The notes under the pieces were generated by a model that had not been told where the DNA came from, ran no database searches, and saw only the letters and a program-made list of their open reading frames with translations. Below are positions 28,491 through 37,200 of a DNA stretch of 64,000 bases, one piece after another (position 1 is the first letter of the stretch; each line of letters opens with the position of its first letter). Position numbers and translations under genes: made by a program. Location of the stretch: positions 22,327 through 86,326 of the forward strand of contig MPMO01000014.1 in NCBI GenBank assembly GCA_002238555.1. The letters are read 5' to 3'. Source of the DNA: Caldilineaceae bacterium bin34 (GTDB lineage: Bacteria; Chloroflexota; Anaerolineae; Caldilineales; Caldilineaceae).

Positions 28491-29738
28491 GTGCCTCTGC
28501 AACTGAACCACGTCCGCAGCCAGTTCCCCTCGCTTCAGGAGCACTATGACGGTGCACCGGCAGTGTTCTGCGACAGTCCGGGGGGCTCGCAGATGCCGGA
28601 ATCCGTGGTCATGGCCATGCAGGAGTACCTGGGGCGCTTCATGGCCAACACGGGAGGGCAGTTCGCAACCAGCATCGCCACGGACGAAGTGGTGGCGGAA
28701 GCCCATCGGCTGGCCGCCGACTTCATGCACTGTGCCCCGCAGGAAGTGGTGTTCGGCGCCAACATGACCAACCTGACCTATCTGATCAGCCGCAGCGTAG
28801 GCCGGACCCTGAGCCACGGGGACGAGATCATCGTTTCGGAACTGGATCACGAAGCCAACATCGCGCCTTGGCTGCAGATGGCCGAGGAACGCAACCTGGT
28901 CGTGCATTGGGCGCGGATCAACCGGGAAACGTGCACGTTGAACCTGGAGCAGCTGCGGTCGCTGATTGGCCGGCGCACGCGCCTCATCGCGGTGGGACTG
29001 GCCAGCAACTTCTCCGGATCCGTCAATCCCGTAGCCCACATCGCCACCTGGGCCCGCGCCGCAGGCGCCATGGTCTATGTGGACGCGGTGCACTACGCAC
29101 CCCACGGCCTGTTGGATGTCCGCGCCCTGGACTGCGACTTCCTGGTGACCAGTGCCTACAAGCACTTCGGTCCCCACCTGGGCATCCTGTACGGAAAGGA
29201 GCGCCATCTCAACCGCCTCCCGGCCTATCAGGTCAGGGCCCACGACGGGTCGCTGCCCGGAAAGTTCGAGATCGGCACCGCGAACTTCGAGGCGCTGGCC
29301 GGCTTCTGCGCCTGCATCCAGTACATTTCGTCGTTGGCGGCCGGCGATCCCAATCTGCTCATCTCCGCCTCGCGGCGCGACATGATTGAGACTGCGTTCG
29401 GATTGATCCGGGAGCACGAGCGCAACCTGATGAACCGCTTCCTGGAGGGCCTCCGCAACCTGGCCGGCTACCGGCTCTACGGCCTGCCCTCCGCCACCGA
29501 CCGCGTGCCCACGTTCGCCCTGCGGCGGGAAGGAACCACACCCCGGCAACTGGCCATCCACTTGGCCGAACGCAACATTTTTGCCTGGGACGGCAACTTC
29601 TATGCGCTGGCCGTCGCCGAAGCCTTGGGCGTGGAACAGTCCGGGGGTGTGCTTCGCCTTGGCCTTGCCCACTACAACACCGAGAACGAAGTGGATGCCG
29701 TCCTGGATGCGCTCGACTCGGTTCGCCCGGTGGGATGA
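28491..29738 (+). CDS. Class V aminotransferase-fold protein (cysteine desulfurase-like)
   Basis: 415 aa from the GTG at 28491, preceded by AAGGAAA; a TTG at 28464 in the same frame is an alternative. PLP fold type I, class V. SELDHEANIAPW at 116-127 has the PLP-stacking His120. DAVHYAPHG at 198-206 has Asp198 and His201. TSAYKHFGPHLG at 220-231 has the Schiff-base Lys224. The C-terminus lacks a SufS/IscS-type catalytic cysteine loop, so an isopenicillin-N-epimerase or kynureninase-type activity is as likely as desulfuration. It is followed 7 bp later by the YcaQ-like gene. Confidence 0.9.
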   Translation: MPLQLNHVRSQFPSLQEHYDGAPAVFCDSPGGSQMPESVVMAMQEYLGRFMANTGGQFATSIATDEVVAEAHRLAADFMHCAPQEVVFGANMTNLTYLISRSVGRTLSHGDEIIVSELDHEANIAPWLQMAEERNLVVHWARINRETCTLNLEQLRSLIGRRTRLIAVGLASNFSGSVNPVAHIATWARAAGAMVYVDAVHYAPHGLLDVRALDCDFLVTSAYKHFGPHLGILYGKERHLNRLPAYQVRAHDGSLPGKFEIGTANFEALAGFCACIQYISSLAAGDPNLLISASRRDMIETAFGLIREHERNLMNRFLEGLRNLAGYRLYGLPSATDRVPTFALRREGTTPRQLAIHLAERNIFAWDGNFYALAVAEALGVEQSGGVLRLGLAHYNTENEVDAVLDALDSVRPVG

Positions 29739-29745
29739 TCCCGGC

Positions 29746-31014
29746 ATGCCGCCTCCGTTGAAGGCCACGCTCAAGGCAGCGCGGCGCCTCGCCATCCGCA
29801 AGCAGCTGCTGGACAGCCACGCCCTGCTTCGGTCCGAAAGCGACAAGCAGGCGCTTTGCAAGGTTCTGGAAGCCCTCCGCTGCGTGCAAATCGACCCGAT
29901 CCGCGCCGTGGAACGAACCGAGCTGCTGGTCCTGTGGAGCCGCCTGGGCGCCTTCCATCCGGGCCTGCTCAACGAACTGCTCTACACCGACAGGCTCTTC
30001 TTCGAGAACTGGGCCCATTGCGCCTCCATCTGCCTGATGGACGACTACCCGTTGTTCCACCACCGGATGCAGGCATTTGCCGAGACCGGCGACACGGACG
30101 GCAGTCGCACGGCCCAGTGGGTGAAGGAGAACGGAGCCCTGCTGGCGCAGATCCGGAAGGAGTTCCGGACGCGCGGTCCGTTGGCCTCCCAGGACATCAC
30201 GGTGGACGTGCCGCATGTGCCCTGGCACTCCACCGGCTGGACGAGCGGGCGCAGCGTGCCGCGCATGCTGGACCACCTGTTCTTCCGCGGCGAGTTGATG
30301 GTGGCGCAGCGATCGGGCAACCGCAAGGTCTGGCACCTGACCGACGAGTTCCTGCCGCCGTGGGCCGATCGCGCCCCCATGGCTCCGGACGAGTTCTGCC
30401 GCCGGGCCGTGCAACTCGCCCTGAAGGCGCTGGGAACCGGCACGGCCCGGGACATCAAGCACCACTTCATGCGCCATGCCTATCCCGACCTGGAGACCGG
30501 CCTGGCAGCCCTGGTGGCGGAGGAAACCATCCTGCCCGTCGAATTGGTGGACGCCGGGAACCGAGCCGTGCCCGGCGCGTGGATGGTCCATGCCGAGGAT
30601 GCAGGGACATTGCAAGGCCTGGAGGCCGACTCGCACTGGGAGGGCCGCACCGTGCTGCTGTCCCCGTTCGACAACCTGATTTGCGACCGCAGGCGCAACC
30701 GGCCGCTGTTCGACTTCGACTTTACGATCGAGATTTACGTGCCGGTGGCCAAGCGCCGCTACGGGTACTATGTCCTGCCGATCCTGGCCGGCGACTCCAT
30801 GCTGGGGCGCGTGGACACCGCAATGGACCGCCAGCGGAACGAACTGCACTTCAGGGCCCTTTTTCTGGAGGAGGGGCGGGAGCGGGACCTGCACCTCGCC
30901 GACGGCCTCGCCCGGACCATGCAGGATCTGGGCACGTTTCTGGGCGCACAGTGCGTCAAACTGGGCAGGCGCATGCCGGTCAAATGGCGGCAGGCCCTCA
31001 AATCCCACTTGTGA
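29746..31014 (+). CDS. YcaQ/AlkZ-like winged-helix DNA glycosylase family protein
   Basis: 422 aa. Conserved blocks of the HTH_42 family: VQIDPIRAVERTELLVLWSRLG near residue 45 (the QID catalytic-type motif), FFENWAHCASICLMDDYPLFHHRM, and HVPWHSTGWTSGRSVPRMLDHLFFRGELMV, a winged helix. SPFDNLICDRRRNRPLFDFDFTIEIYVP and KRRYGYYVLPILAGD form the C-terminal core. Characterised members excise interstrand-crosslink or alkyl lesions. The ATG at 29746 is chosen; upstream in-frame residues overlap the previous gene. It is probably co-transcribed with the class V enzyme. Confidence 0.9.
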   Translation: MPPPLKATLKAARRLAIRKQLLDSHALLRSESDKQALCKVLEALRCVQIDPIRAVERTELLVLWSRLGAFHPGLLNELLYTDRLFFENWAHCASICLMDDYPLFHHRMQAFAETGDTDGSRTAQWVKENGALLAQIRKEFRTRGPLASQDITVDVPHVPWHSTGWTSGRSVPRMLDHLFFRGELMVAQRSGNRKVWHLTDEFLPPWADRAPMAPDEFCRRAVQLALKALGTGTARDIKHHFMRHAYPDLETGLAALVAEETILPVELVDAGNRAVPGAWMVHAEDAGTLQGLEADSHWEGRTVLLSPFDNLICDRRRNRPLFDFDFTIEIYVPVAKRRYGYYVLPILAGDSMLGRVDTAMDRQRNELHFRALFLEEGRERDLHLADGLARTMQDLGTFLGAQCVKLGRRMPVKWRQALKSHL

Positions 31015-31516
31015 GTCTTGTGATCGGTTGGGCTGAAGTGCGGGTTTGAACGCTGCCACGGAAGACTCCGGTGGCAACGCGGTGTGGACGAGGCCGCCGT
31101 TGTGGCGGAAGCCTGTCGGCTGTGGGAGGGCCCGCGTCCGCCGGCGGACGCGAGGCGCCACGGTCCATGTGGCTCTTGGGCAACCCGATGCCAGACCCAA
31201 CACCGGATCCCAGACCAAACAGGCGGCGAAGTCGGAGCAATTCAACACACGACCAGGGTTGGAAGGGTCGACACCATGCGGAAAGCGGATTGCCACTTCG
31301 CCTTGGGTTCACGTGAATCCACGGTCCCGCCTCGCCCGTTGAACCCCATGGCAAGACACTTGACGGGACCGGGTAGGATCGGTAACGGAACCGGCAAGCG
31401 TTCACAACAACCAATTCACGTCCAAGCCCAGCACGGGGCCGCGCGGACGCACGCCGAATACATTAAGCCGCCAAACCATTCAGGGCAGTCACAACACAAG
31501 AAAGCAGGGCCGGAAC
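31015..31516. other. Intergenic region with 20-bp perfect palindrome
   Basis: 502 bp ahead of the desaturase gene, without a plausible gene. CGCGTCCGCC/GGCGGACGCG at 31133-31152 is a perfect 20-bp palindrome. A CCACGG...CCGGTGG hairpin-like pair lies just upstream. No T-run follows, so it could be an operator, a terminator without U-tract, or a structured leader. A TACATTAAG near 31458 may be part of a -10 for the desaturase gene. Confidence 0.45.
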
Positions 31517-32929
31517 ATGAGCGTACAGGCAATGCCAAGGGACTATTCGCTCACGGGAGCCGCCGGGCAAGCCGTTCCCCTGGACGATTTCGACATCGAG
31601 TCGCGGATGGACGGCGTGTGGTGGAAACCCACGCTGCCCCGGCAGGAAATGCGGGCCTTCATGGAACGTACCGACGGACCGGCCCTGGCCCACTTCGGCC
31701 TCTGGTTCGTGCTGCTTGCCGCCAGCGGGACATGGGCGGCGCTGGCTTGGGGAACGTGGTGGGCCGTCCCCGCGTTTCTGGTCTACGGGACGATCTACTC
31801 GTCGGCGGATGCCCGTTGGCATGAATGCGGCCACGGCACGCCGTTCCGGACCCAGTGGCTGAACGAACTCTTCTACCACATCAGTTCGTTCCTAACCCTG
31901 CGGGAAGCGTACATGTGGCGCTGGAGCCACTCCCGCCACCATACGGACACCTATTTTGTCGGTCTCGATCCCGAGATTCAGGTACAGCGGCCCGCCGATC
32001 TGCTGAAGATCGTCATGGACTTCCTCTACCTGCGGAGCGGGCCACCTGAAGTCTGGCGCGTGGTACGCAATGCGTTTGGCCGACCCGCAGCGGACGTGCG
32101 GCACTTTGTGCCGGAGGCGGAACGGAGCAAGATGTACTGGTCGAGCCGGGTCTATGTGGCGATTATTGTCGGCTTCGCCATTTGGTCGATTGCCATCTGG
32201 AGCTTCCTGCCCATGATGTTCATCCTCCTGCCGCGGTTCTACGGAGGCTGGCTGCATCAACTGCTCGGCCTGACGCAGCACGCGGGCCTCGGCGAGGACA
32301 CGCACGACCACCGGGAGAACACCCGCACCGTGTTTGTCAATCCGGTCTACCGCTACCTGTACATGAACATGAACTATCACATCGAGCACCACTCCATGCC
32401 GATGGTCCCCTACCACGCGTTGGGACGGTTCCATGAAGCGGTGAAGGACCAGATGCCACCCGCCTATCCGAACCTGTGGGTGGTGTACAAGGAAATGATT
32501 CCGGCGCTGATCAAGCAGGCGACGGAAGACCCGAGCTACCAGATCATGCGGCCAACCCCCACGGAAAAAGGTAGGTCTGCGGAAGTGGAAGCCACAGCTG
32601 CAGCCACCGCGGACAGCGAGTGGATCGAAGTCTGTCCCATCGGCCAACTCGAGGAAAATGATGTTGTGCGCGTGGACCACGGCGGCCGGTTCTTCGCCGT
32701 GTGCCGCTTGGAAGGAGATGCCTATCACGCCACCGACGGCCTCTGTACCCACGAATACGCCGACCTGACCGACGGCATCGTCTTCGACGGCGTCATCGAG
32801 TGTCCACTCCACAACGGACGCTTCGATGTCGTCAGCGGCGATGCGGTCCGCTCGCCCGCCTGTGGCAGCCTGCAGACCTATCCCGTCGAAGTGCGCGGAG
32901 ACGGCATCTTCCTGCGCGTGCGCACCTGA
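31517..32929 (+). CDS. Membrane fatty-acid-desaturase/hydroxylase fused to a Rieske ferredoxin (MocD-MocE-like)
   Basis: 470 aa. The N-terminal part is a membrane di-iron enzyme with the three histidine boxes HECGH (102-106), HSRHH (138-142) and HIEHH (288-292), and hydrophobic segments at about 60-92 and 212-240. After a Glu/Ala linker (about 350-368) comes a Rieske [2Fe-2S] domain, with CTH at 410-412 and CPLH at 429-432. In rhizobial rhizopine catabolism, MocD (hydrocarbon oxygenase type) and MocE (Rieske ferredoxin) are separate proteins. Here the electron donor is covalently joined. The substrate could be a methylated inositol-amine, lipid or other compound. The ribosome-binding site is weak (AGGGCCGG). 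Confidence 0.9.
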   Translation: MSVQAMPRDYSLTGAAGQAVPLDDFDIESRMDGVWWKPTLPRQEMRAFMERTDGPALAHFGLWFVLLAASGTWAALAWGTWWAVPAFLVYGTIYSSADARWHECGHGTPFRTQWLNELFYHISSFLTLREAYMWRWSHSRHHTDTYFVGLDPEIQVQRPADLLKIVMDFLYLRSGPPEVWRVVRNAFGRPAADVRHFVPEAERSKMYWSSRVYVAIIVGFAIWSIAIWSFLPMMFILLPRFYGGWLHQLLGLTQHAGLGEDTHDHRENTRTVFVNPVYRYLYMNMNYHIEHHSMPMVPYHALGRFHEAVKDQMPPAYPNLWVVYKEMIPALIKQATEDPSYQIMRPTPTEKGRSAEVEATAAATADSEWIEVCPIGQLEENDVVRVDHGGRFFAVCRLEGDAYHATDGLCTHEYADLTDGIVFDGVIECPLHNGRFDVVSGDAVRSPACGSLQTYPVEVRGDGIFLRVRT

Positions 32930-33082
32930 TCGGAAAGGACGGCACCTGCGAGACGAGACACGGATCGGTCTCGCCGCGCAATCACAGAGTGAAGACAGTG
33001 GCCGCCAAGCCGCGCCGCTCCCATACCGACGGGGCTCGTCCATCGGAACCCGCCCGTTTCCCCATGCATGTTGGAGATCCTT

Positions 33083-33886
33083 ATGTCAAACAATCCCCTG
33101 AAGGTACACATTACAGGCGTGTACGGCCTCATCGGCAATCTTGTCTACGGCCATCTCAACAGGCAGCCGGAACGCTATGACGTCCACGGCAGCAGCCGGC
33201 GTTCCGCCGGTTCCACCCGCGCCGACGCCGATTCCCTGATACGGCTGCCGGACACGCACTTTGTGCAGGCCGATCTGGGGGATGCCGACGCCATGAGGCA
33301 GGCCATCGCCGGCATGGACGCCGTGCTGCACATCGGGGCGGTGCCGGATCCCGCGGCCCCGTTCGAGGACGTGCTGCACAGCAACGTGGTCGGCACCTAC
33401 AACGTGCTGGAGGCCTGTCGGGAAGCCGGGGTCAAGCGCCTGGTATACGCCAGTTCCGTCATGGCCACCATGGGCTACTTCTACTATCAGGAACCCTACA
33501 ACGCGATCCGCGAGGAGCGCTTCGACGACGTGCCGGACGACATTCCCCTCATCACGCCTGCGGATCCGCCCCGTCCCACCGAACCCTATTCGGCCAGCAA
33601 GGTCTGGGGGGAAGGCATCTGCCGGACCTACCACGATGCCCACGACATCGCCACCGTGTGCCTGCGCATCGGGGCCGTCAACAAGGAGGACCGCAGCCTG
33701 TTTGGCTGGACCGATTCCCTCTGGTGCAGCCAGCGGGACGTGGCCAACATCATCGAACTCGCGCTGCAGGCGACCGCGTCGCCCTGTTTCCACATCTGCT
33801 ACGGGATTTCGGACAATCGGCATCGCTGGGTTGATCTGGAGCCTTCGCGGCAGGCGCTGGGTTTTGAGCCCCGGGACGGCGCGTAG
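33083..33886 (+). CDS. NAD(P)-dependent sugar epimerase/dehydrogenase-like (extended SDR)
   Basis: 267 aa. Rossmann start HITGVYGLIGNLVYGHL (the GxxGxxG family motif), then the ADLGDADAMRQAI strand, and the catalytic Tyr-Lys in EPYSASKVWGE (YxxxK). It resembles uronate dehydrogenases and NAD-dependent epimerases of moderate length. The ATG at 33083 is preferred because GGAG lies six bases upstream; an ATG at 33068 would overlap this site. It follows the desaturase-Rieske gene and precedes the sialidase, all on one strand, suggesting a shared carbohydrate-catabolic unit. Confidence 0.88.
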   Translation: MSNNPLKVHITGVYGLIGNLVYGHLNRQPERYDVHGSSRRSAGSTRADADSLIRLPDTHFVQADLGDADAMRQAIAGMDAVLHIGAVPDPAAPFEDVLHSNVVGTYNVLEACREAGVKRLVYASSVMATMGYFYYQEPYNAIREERFDDVPDDIPLITPADPPRPTEPYSASKVWGEGICRTYHDAHDIATVCLRIGAVNKEDRSLFGWTDSLWCSQRDVANIIELALQATASPCFHICYGISDNRHRWVDLEPSRQALGFEPRDGA

Positions 33887-33989
33887 TCCAGCCCGTCCGA
33901 CGTGGCCGACCATGCCTATAGGATCTCCATTCCCTGCCGGTGGCAGAATCCCGGCCACCACCCAACCGAAGTCCGGAGACGACGCCATC

Positions 33990-35033
33990 ATGCTGGATGA
34001 GCAAGTACTGTTCAAGAGCGGAACCCTTGGGTACCACACCTTCCGCATTCCGGCCCTGCTGACATCAAGCAGCGGCCGCGTGCTGGCCTTTGCCGAAGGC
34101 CGCGTCCATGGGCCAGGCGACGCGGGGACAATCGAACTGGTCCTGCGCCACAGCGACGACCACGGGGCCTCCTGGTCCGACCTCCAAGTTGTGGTCAAGG
34201 AAGACGACATGACCTGCGGCAATCCGTGCCCGGTCCAGGACAGGGCTACCGGCGCCATCTGGCTCTGGTTCTGCAAGAACACCGCCGAAGGCGGGGAAGG
34301 GCTGATCGTCCAGGGCAAGGCCAAGCGCACGGTCTGGCTCACGCACAGCCTGGACGACGGGGACAGTTGGAGCGAGCCGGTCGACATGACCGACAGGGTG
34401 ATGCAACCCGACTGGACCTGGTACGCGACCGGACCGGGCCACGGCATTCAGCTGCAGTCCGGACGCATGGTGGTGCCCTGCGATCACATGGTGGGCATTC
34501 ACCTGGACCGAGCACGGGACCCCTACCATTCCCATGTTGTCTACAGCGACGACGGCGGCGCCACCTGGCACATCGGCGGCATTGTCAGGGACGGCACCAA
34601 CGAATGCGAGGTGGTGGAACTGCTGAACGGCGATGTGATGATCAACTGCCGCAACTATGCCGGCCGCAGCCAAAGGGCCGTCGCCATCAGCCGGGACCTG
34701 GGTTCCTCCTTCGGGGAGTTCCGGTGGGACGGGGCCCTGGTCGAACCCGTCTGTCAAGCCAGCATCGTGCGCTGGCCCCAGGCCGACAACGGCCTGCTGT
34801 TCGCCAATCCGGCGTCCGCCACGGACCGGACCCGGATGACGGTTCGGCACAGCACGGACGAAGGGCATTCCTGGCCGCGAGCCAAGCTGCTCCATGCCGG
34901 ACCGGCTGCGTACAGCGACTTGGCCGTTTCGGCCGAGGGCAATGCCCTGTGCCTCTACGAAAAGGGCGACAACGGTCCTTATGAGACGCTCACGTTCGCG
35001 CGCTTTGACCCCGAATGGTTGTCTTCAGACTGA
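33990..35033 (+). CDS. Sialidase/neuraminidase-like BNR-repeat glycosidase
   Basis: 347 aa. The FRIP motif (residues 18-21, HTFRIPALL) supplies the Arg that binds the sialic-acid carboxylate. Asp-boxes SDDHGASW, SLDDGDSW, SDDGGATW and STDEGHSW mark the six-bladed propeller. Further triad features include EPVCQASIVRW and SRDLGSSF. There is no signal peptide, so the enzyme would act on imported oligosaccharides. GGAG lies 11 bp before the ATG. It removes terminal sialic acids, fitting scavenging of host or algal glycans. Confidence 0.92.
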   Translation: MLDEQVLFKSGTLGYHTFRIPALLTSSSGRVLAFAEGRVHGPGDAGTIELVLRHSDDHGASWSDLQVVVKEDDMTCGNPCPVQDRATGAIWLWFCKNTAEGGEGLIVQGKAKRTVWLTHSLDDGDSWSEPVDMTDRVMQPDWTWYATGPGHGIQLQSGRMVVPCDHMVGIHLDRARDPYHSHVVYSDDGGATWHIGGIVRDGTNECEVVELLNGDVMINCRNYAGRSQRAVAISRDLGSSFGEFRWDGALVEPVCQASIVRWPQADNGLLFANPASATDRTRMTVRHSTDEGHSWPRAKLLHAGPAAYSDLAVSAEGNALCLYEKGDNGPYETLTFARFDPEWLSSD

Positions 35034-35332
35034 CTGACGAACACACCACATCCCACGTGTCCTGCTAGACGCGCAGCACTCAGTTTCGGACTTTCCCGAA
35101 GACTCATTCGCGAATTCTCAGTTCAATGTGACGCCATGAGTCTGCCAATTTTGGGGATTATAACCAGAGGTTGACGGGTGGGGATTCACGAGGTACGGTG
35201 ATCCTGACACAAACATGAATGGGGACATTGCCCCCTGAACTAGCTGGATGGGTGTGCCACACGTCCTATTGCTGGTTCACTCGGATTCATGTTCGTGGCA
35301 AAGCATCCATCCTCGCCACAGGGGAGCACCTG
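35034..35332. other. Intergenic region with weak promoter-like sequence
   Basis: 299 bp. TTGACG (35171-35176) and TACGGT (35194-35199) are 17 bp apart, a fair -35 with a weak -10, which could drive the two unknown genes downstream. The region is visibly less GC-rich than the genes. Nothing else is seen. Confidence 0.35.
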
Positions 35333-35929
35333 ATGGAGAGAAACGAAACCAGCCATGCCAAGAGCGCGGCTTTTGTGTTGAAGAAGGCCCTACCAGGGGC
35401 CGTCAGTCAGTTGTTGGTCCTGAGTGTGGTGGCCGTCATGGGCCTGACGGTGTGGGGCGGTTGGTATGCCTGGGGTTCCTTTCAGGACTGGAACCGGCAT
35501 GTGAGAAACCATCCCGTGACCTGGCAGGACGGCCGCCTGTTCACGGACTTGACCTTGTGGGACTACATGCTGGCAGCGGATGATCCCACAACTTACGCTT
35601 TGATCCACATCAAGTTCCTGTTGCACGTCGGCCATGCAACGGGGGCGGTCCGTCACCCGGAAAGCCAAAGAGCCTTCCGGCAAAGTCTCCGCATGGCTAC
35701 TCTGGAGAATGACGGCTCTGGTCTGCGCTGGATGCGGGAAACGATGCCGGCAGTGATGCAACGAAATGACAGCAGCATCGCAAACAACCTGCGTACCGAA
35801 AACCTGTGCGTTTGGATGCACAAAACCTTCGTAACGGTCCGGGCACATCACCGCAGATATTTTTGGACCGTGTACGAACATTGGCTGGCGCCGGGTGTGG
35901 ACATTCCCCCCAATACCATCTGCCGGTAG
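35333..35929 (+). CDS. Hypothetical membrane-anchored protein
   Basis: 198 aa. The ATG at 35333 is preferred over an upstream open frame because of a GGGGAG ribosome-binding site 8 bp away and because the upstream frame is unlike coding sequence. One hydrophobic helix spans about residues 23-46. The rest is predicted to be outside, with abundant Trp, His and Arg (WKTFVTVRAHHRRYFW). No family is recognised. It overlaps no other gene and is followed after 52 bp by another exported unknown protein, with which it likely forms a two-gene unit. Confidence 0.65.
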   Translation: MERNETSHAKSAAFVLKKALPGAVSQLLVLSVVAVMGLTVWGGWYAWGSFQDWNRHVRNHPVTWQDGRLFTDLTLWDYMLAADDPTTYALIHIKFLLHVGHATGAVRHPESQRAFRQSLRMATLENDGSGLRWMRETMPAVMQRNDSSIANNLRTENLCVWMHKTFVTVRAHHRRYFWTVYEHWLAPGVDIPPNTICR

Positions 35930-35981
35930 CCCATCTGCCGCAACCAAACCGGACCCTGCCAACTCAATTAGGGAGGCCAAC

Positions 35982-36545
35982 ATGAGCCGCTGGATTATCA
36001 TTGCCGCGGTCCTGCTCATGATCGCAGGACTGCACCCCACACCGACAGTCGCCAGCGAAGAGCAGATCCCTCGCTGCTGGGACGGTTCCCAATGGCGGGT
36101 GGCACCCGGCCGCTGGTACAAGGTCGCGAGCCACACCGGCACTTACTGGCCGGACAGCGTGAACATCATCCTGACGCCGGAGCCCGGAATGCCGCAAGCC
36201 CTGGGCTTTGCGTCATGGGAGGCCCTGCACGCCGATGTGTTGTCGCTTGACGGCATGATCTCCGACGTGGGGCTGTGGCACGACGGCAACTTCGGCGGCG
36301 AGCAGGGCAACTACCTGGACCGCCACCCCGCAGGTCTCGTGCCCGAAGGGCAACCCTACCGCGACAGTCGGGAACGGTGGCTGTACTTCGTCTGGCACCG
36401 GGACAGCATGGCGACCGCCGAACAGGTCTACGTGCGGTTCCACGGGACATCCCTCGACCTGGGGCCTGCCACCCCGGTGCTCCGCATGGAAATCGGCCTG
36501 CACGCACCGGCGGAAATGGAATTGGCCCTGTACGTGAAGATGTGA
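35982..36545 (+). CDS. Hypothetical secreted protein
   Basis: 187 aa. It has a Sec signal peptide (MSRWIIIAAVLLMIAGL..., cleavage near TVAS-E) and a mature part rich in Trp and His (CWDGSQWRVAPGRWY, LWHDGNFGGEQGNYLDRHP, VYVRFHGTS). Two aromatic-rich sheets are likely, but no family is recognised. GGGAGG lies 6 bp before the ATG, which is the strong start choice over the frame opening at 35895. It may act with the membrane-anchored partner upstream. Confidence 0.65.
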   Translation: MSRWIIIAAVLLMIAGLHPTPTVASEEQIPRCWDGSQWRVAPGRWYKVASHTGTYWPDSVNIILTPEPGMPQALGFASWEALHADVLSLDGMISDVGLWHDGNFGGEQGNYLDRHPAGLVPEGQPYRDSRERWLYFVWHRDSMATAEQVYVRFHGTSLDLGPATPVLRMEIGLHAPAEMELALYVKM

Positions 36546-36576
36546 TCCTGTCAACTAATAATTATAATCCCCTTTG

Positions 36577-37200
36577 TCAACCCCTAGTTATGATCCCCCT
36601 AATTTTATCAAAAAACCTATCGCAACTGGGGCAACGATTTCGTACTTTTTGTGAATCAATTTCTTCAAGCAGAGCTGTTCCATGCTTGATTTTGTGATAG
36701 GTGCCTTTTCGTGTGAGATTGGTGGCATGCGTCAACGACTTTTCAATATCACGTTTACTTATGTTCTCGAGGTTTTTCTGAACGGAAGGCAGAACACGGT
36801 GACGCAAGTCCCTACCGTAGTATCGGGACAGTGCATCGGGATCTGAAACGATCCATGTTTCCATGGTTTGAACCATCAGGTGAACAACCTCCTCGTCGAT
36901 CCCCGACAGCTCCCATCCGTCACTGTTGCGAAGAAAACCGACCGGCGTAGTGTACCGTGGAACGGGCCCTTCTGAATCAACCAACAACACAATCACAGTA
37001 TTGTCTTCATTCCGACAGGCATTGCAAAATGCGTCGTATGTCCTTTGGCGCCCGCCACCCGGCACAAGCTTCCAGTGCCATGATTTGGCCCGAGCTGCTG
37101 ACTTGAGCTCACTCAGGAATGCATCCATTCCCTTTCTGAACTCTCTTTTGGTCCCGCTTTGATCTCCTCCACCTTCAACGTAGATGGTAATACCGTTCAC
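36577..37200 (-). CDS. DUF4276-type TOPRIM-like protein, AAA partner
   Basis: 207 aa from a GTG at 37200 that overlaps the upstream ATPase stop by 4 bp. The N-terminus ITIYVEGGGDQ (Glu9) and the strand VIVLLVDSEGP (Asp75, Glu77), plus METWIVSD (Glu114, Asp120), fit the acidic positions of a TOPRIM/DUF4276 fold, the kind used by OLD-like and RloB-like nucleases. Enzymatic activity is inference. Base composition is clearly lower in GC than the surroundings. It would be the effector of a two-gene AAA/TOPRIM system analogous in layout to PARIS or AbiL modules. Confidence 0.8.
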   Translation of the reverse strand: MNGITIYVEGGGDQSGTKREFRKGMDAFLSELKSAARAKSWHWKLVPGGGRQRTYDAFCNACRNEDNTVIVLLVDSEGPVPRYTTPVGFLRNSDGWELSGIDEEVVHLMVQTMETWIVSDPDALSRYYGRDLRHRVLPSVQKNLENISKRDIEKSLTHATNLTRKGTYHKIKHGTALLEEIDSQKVRNRCPSCDRFFDKIRGIITRG

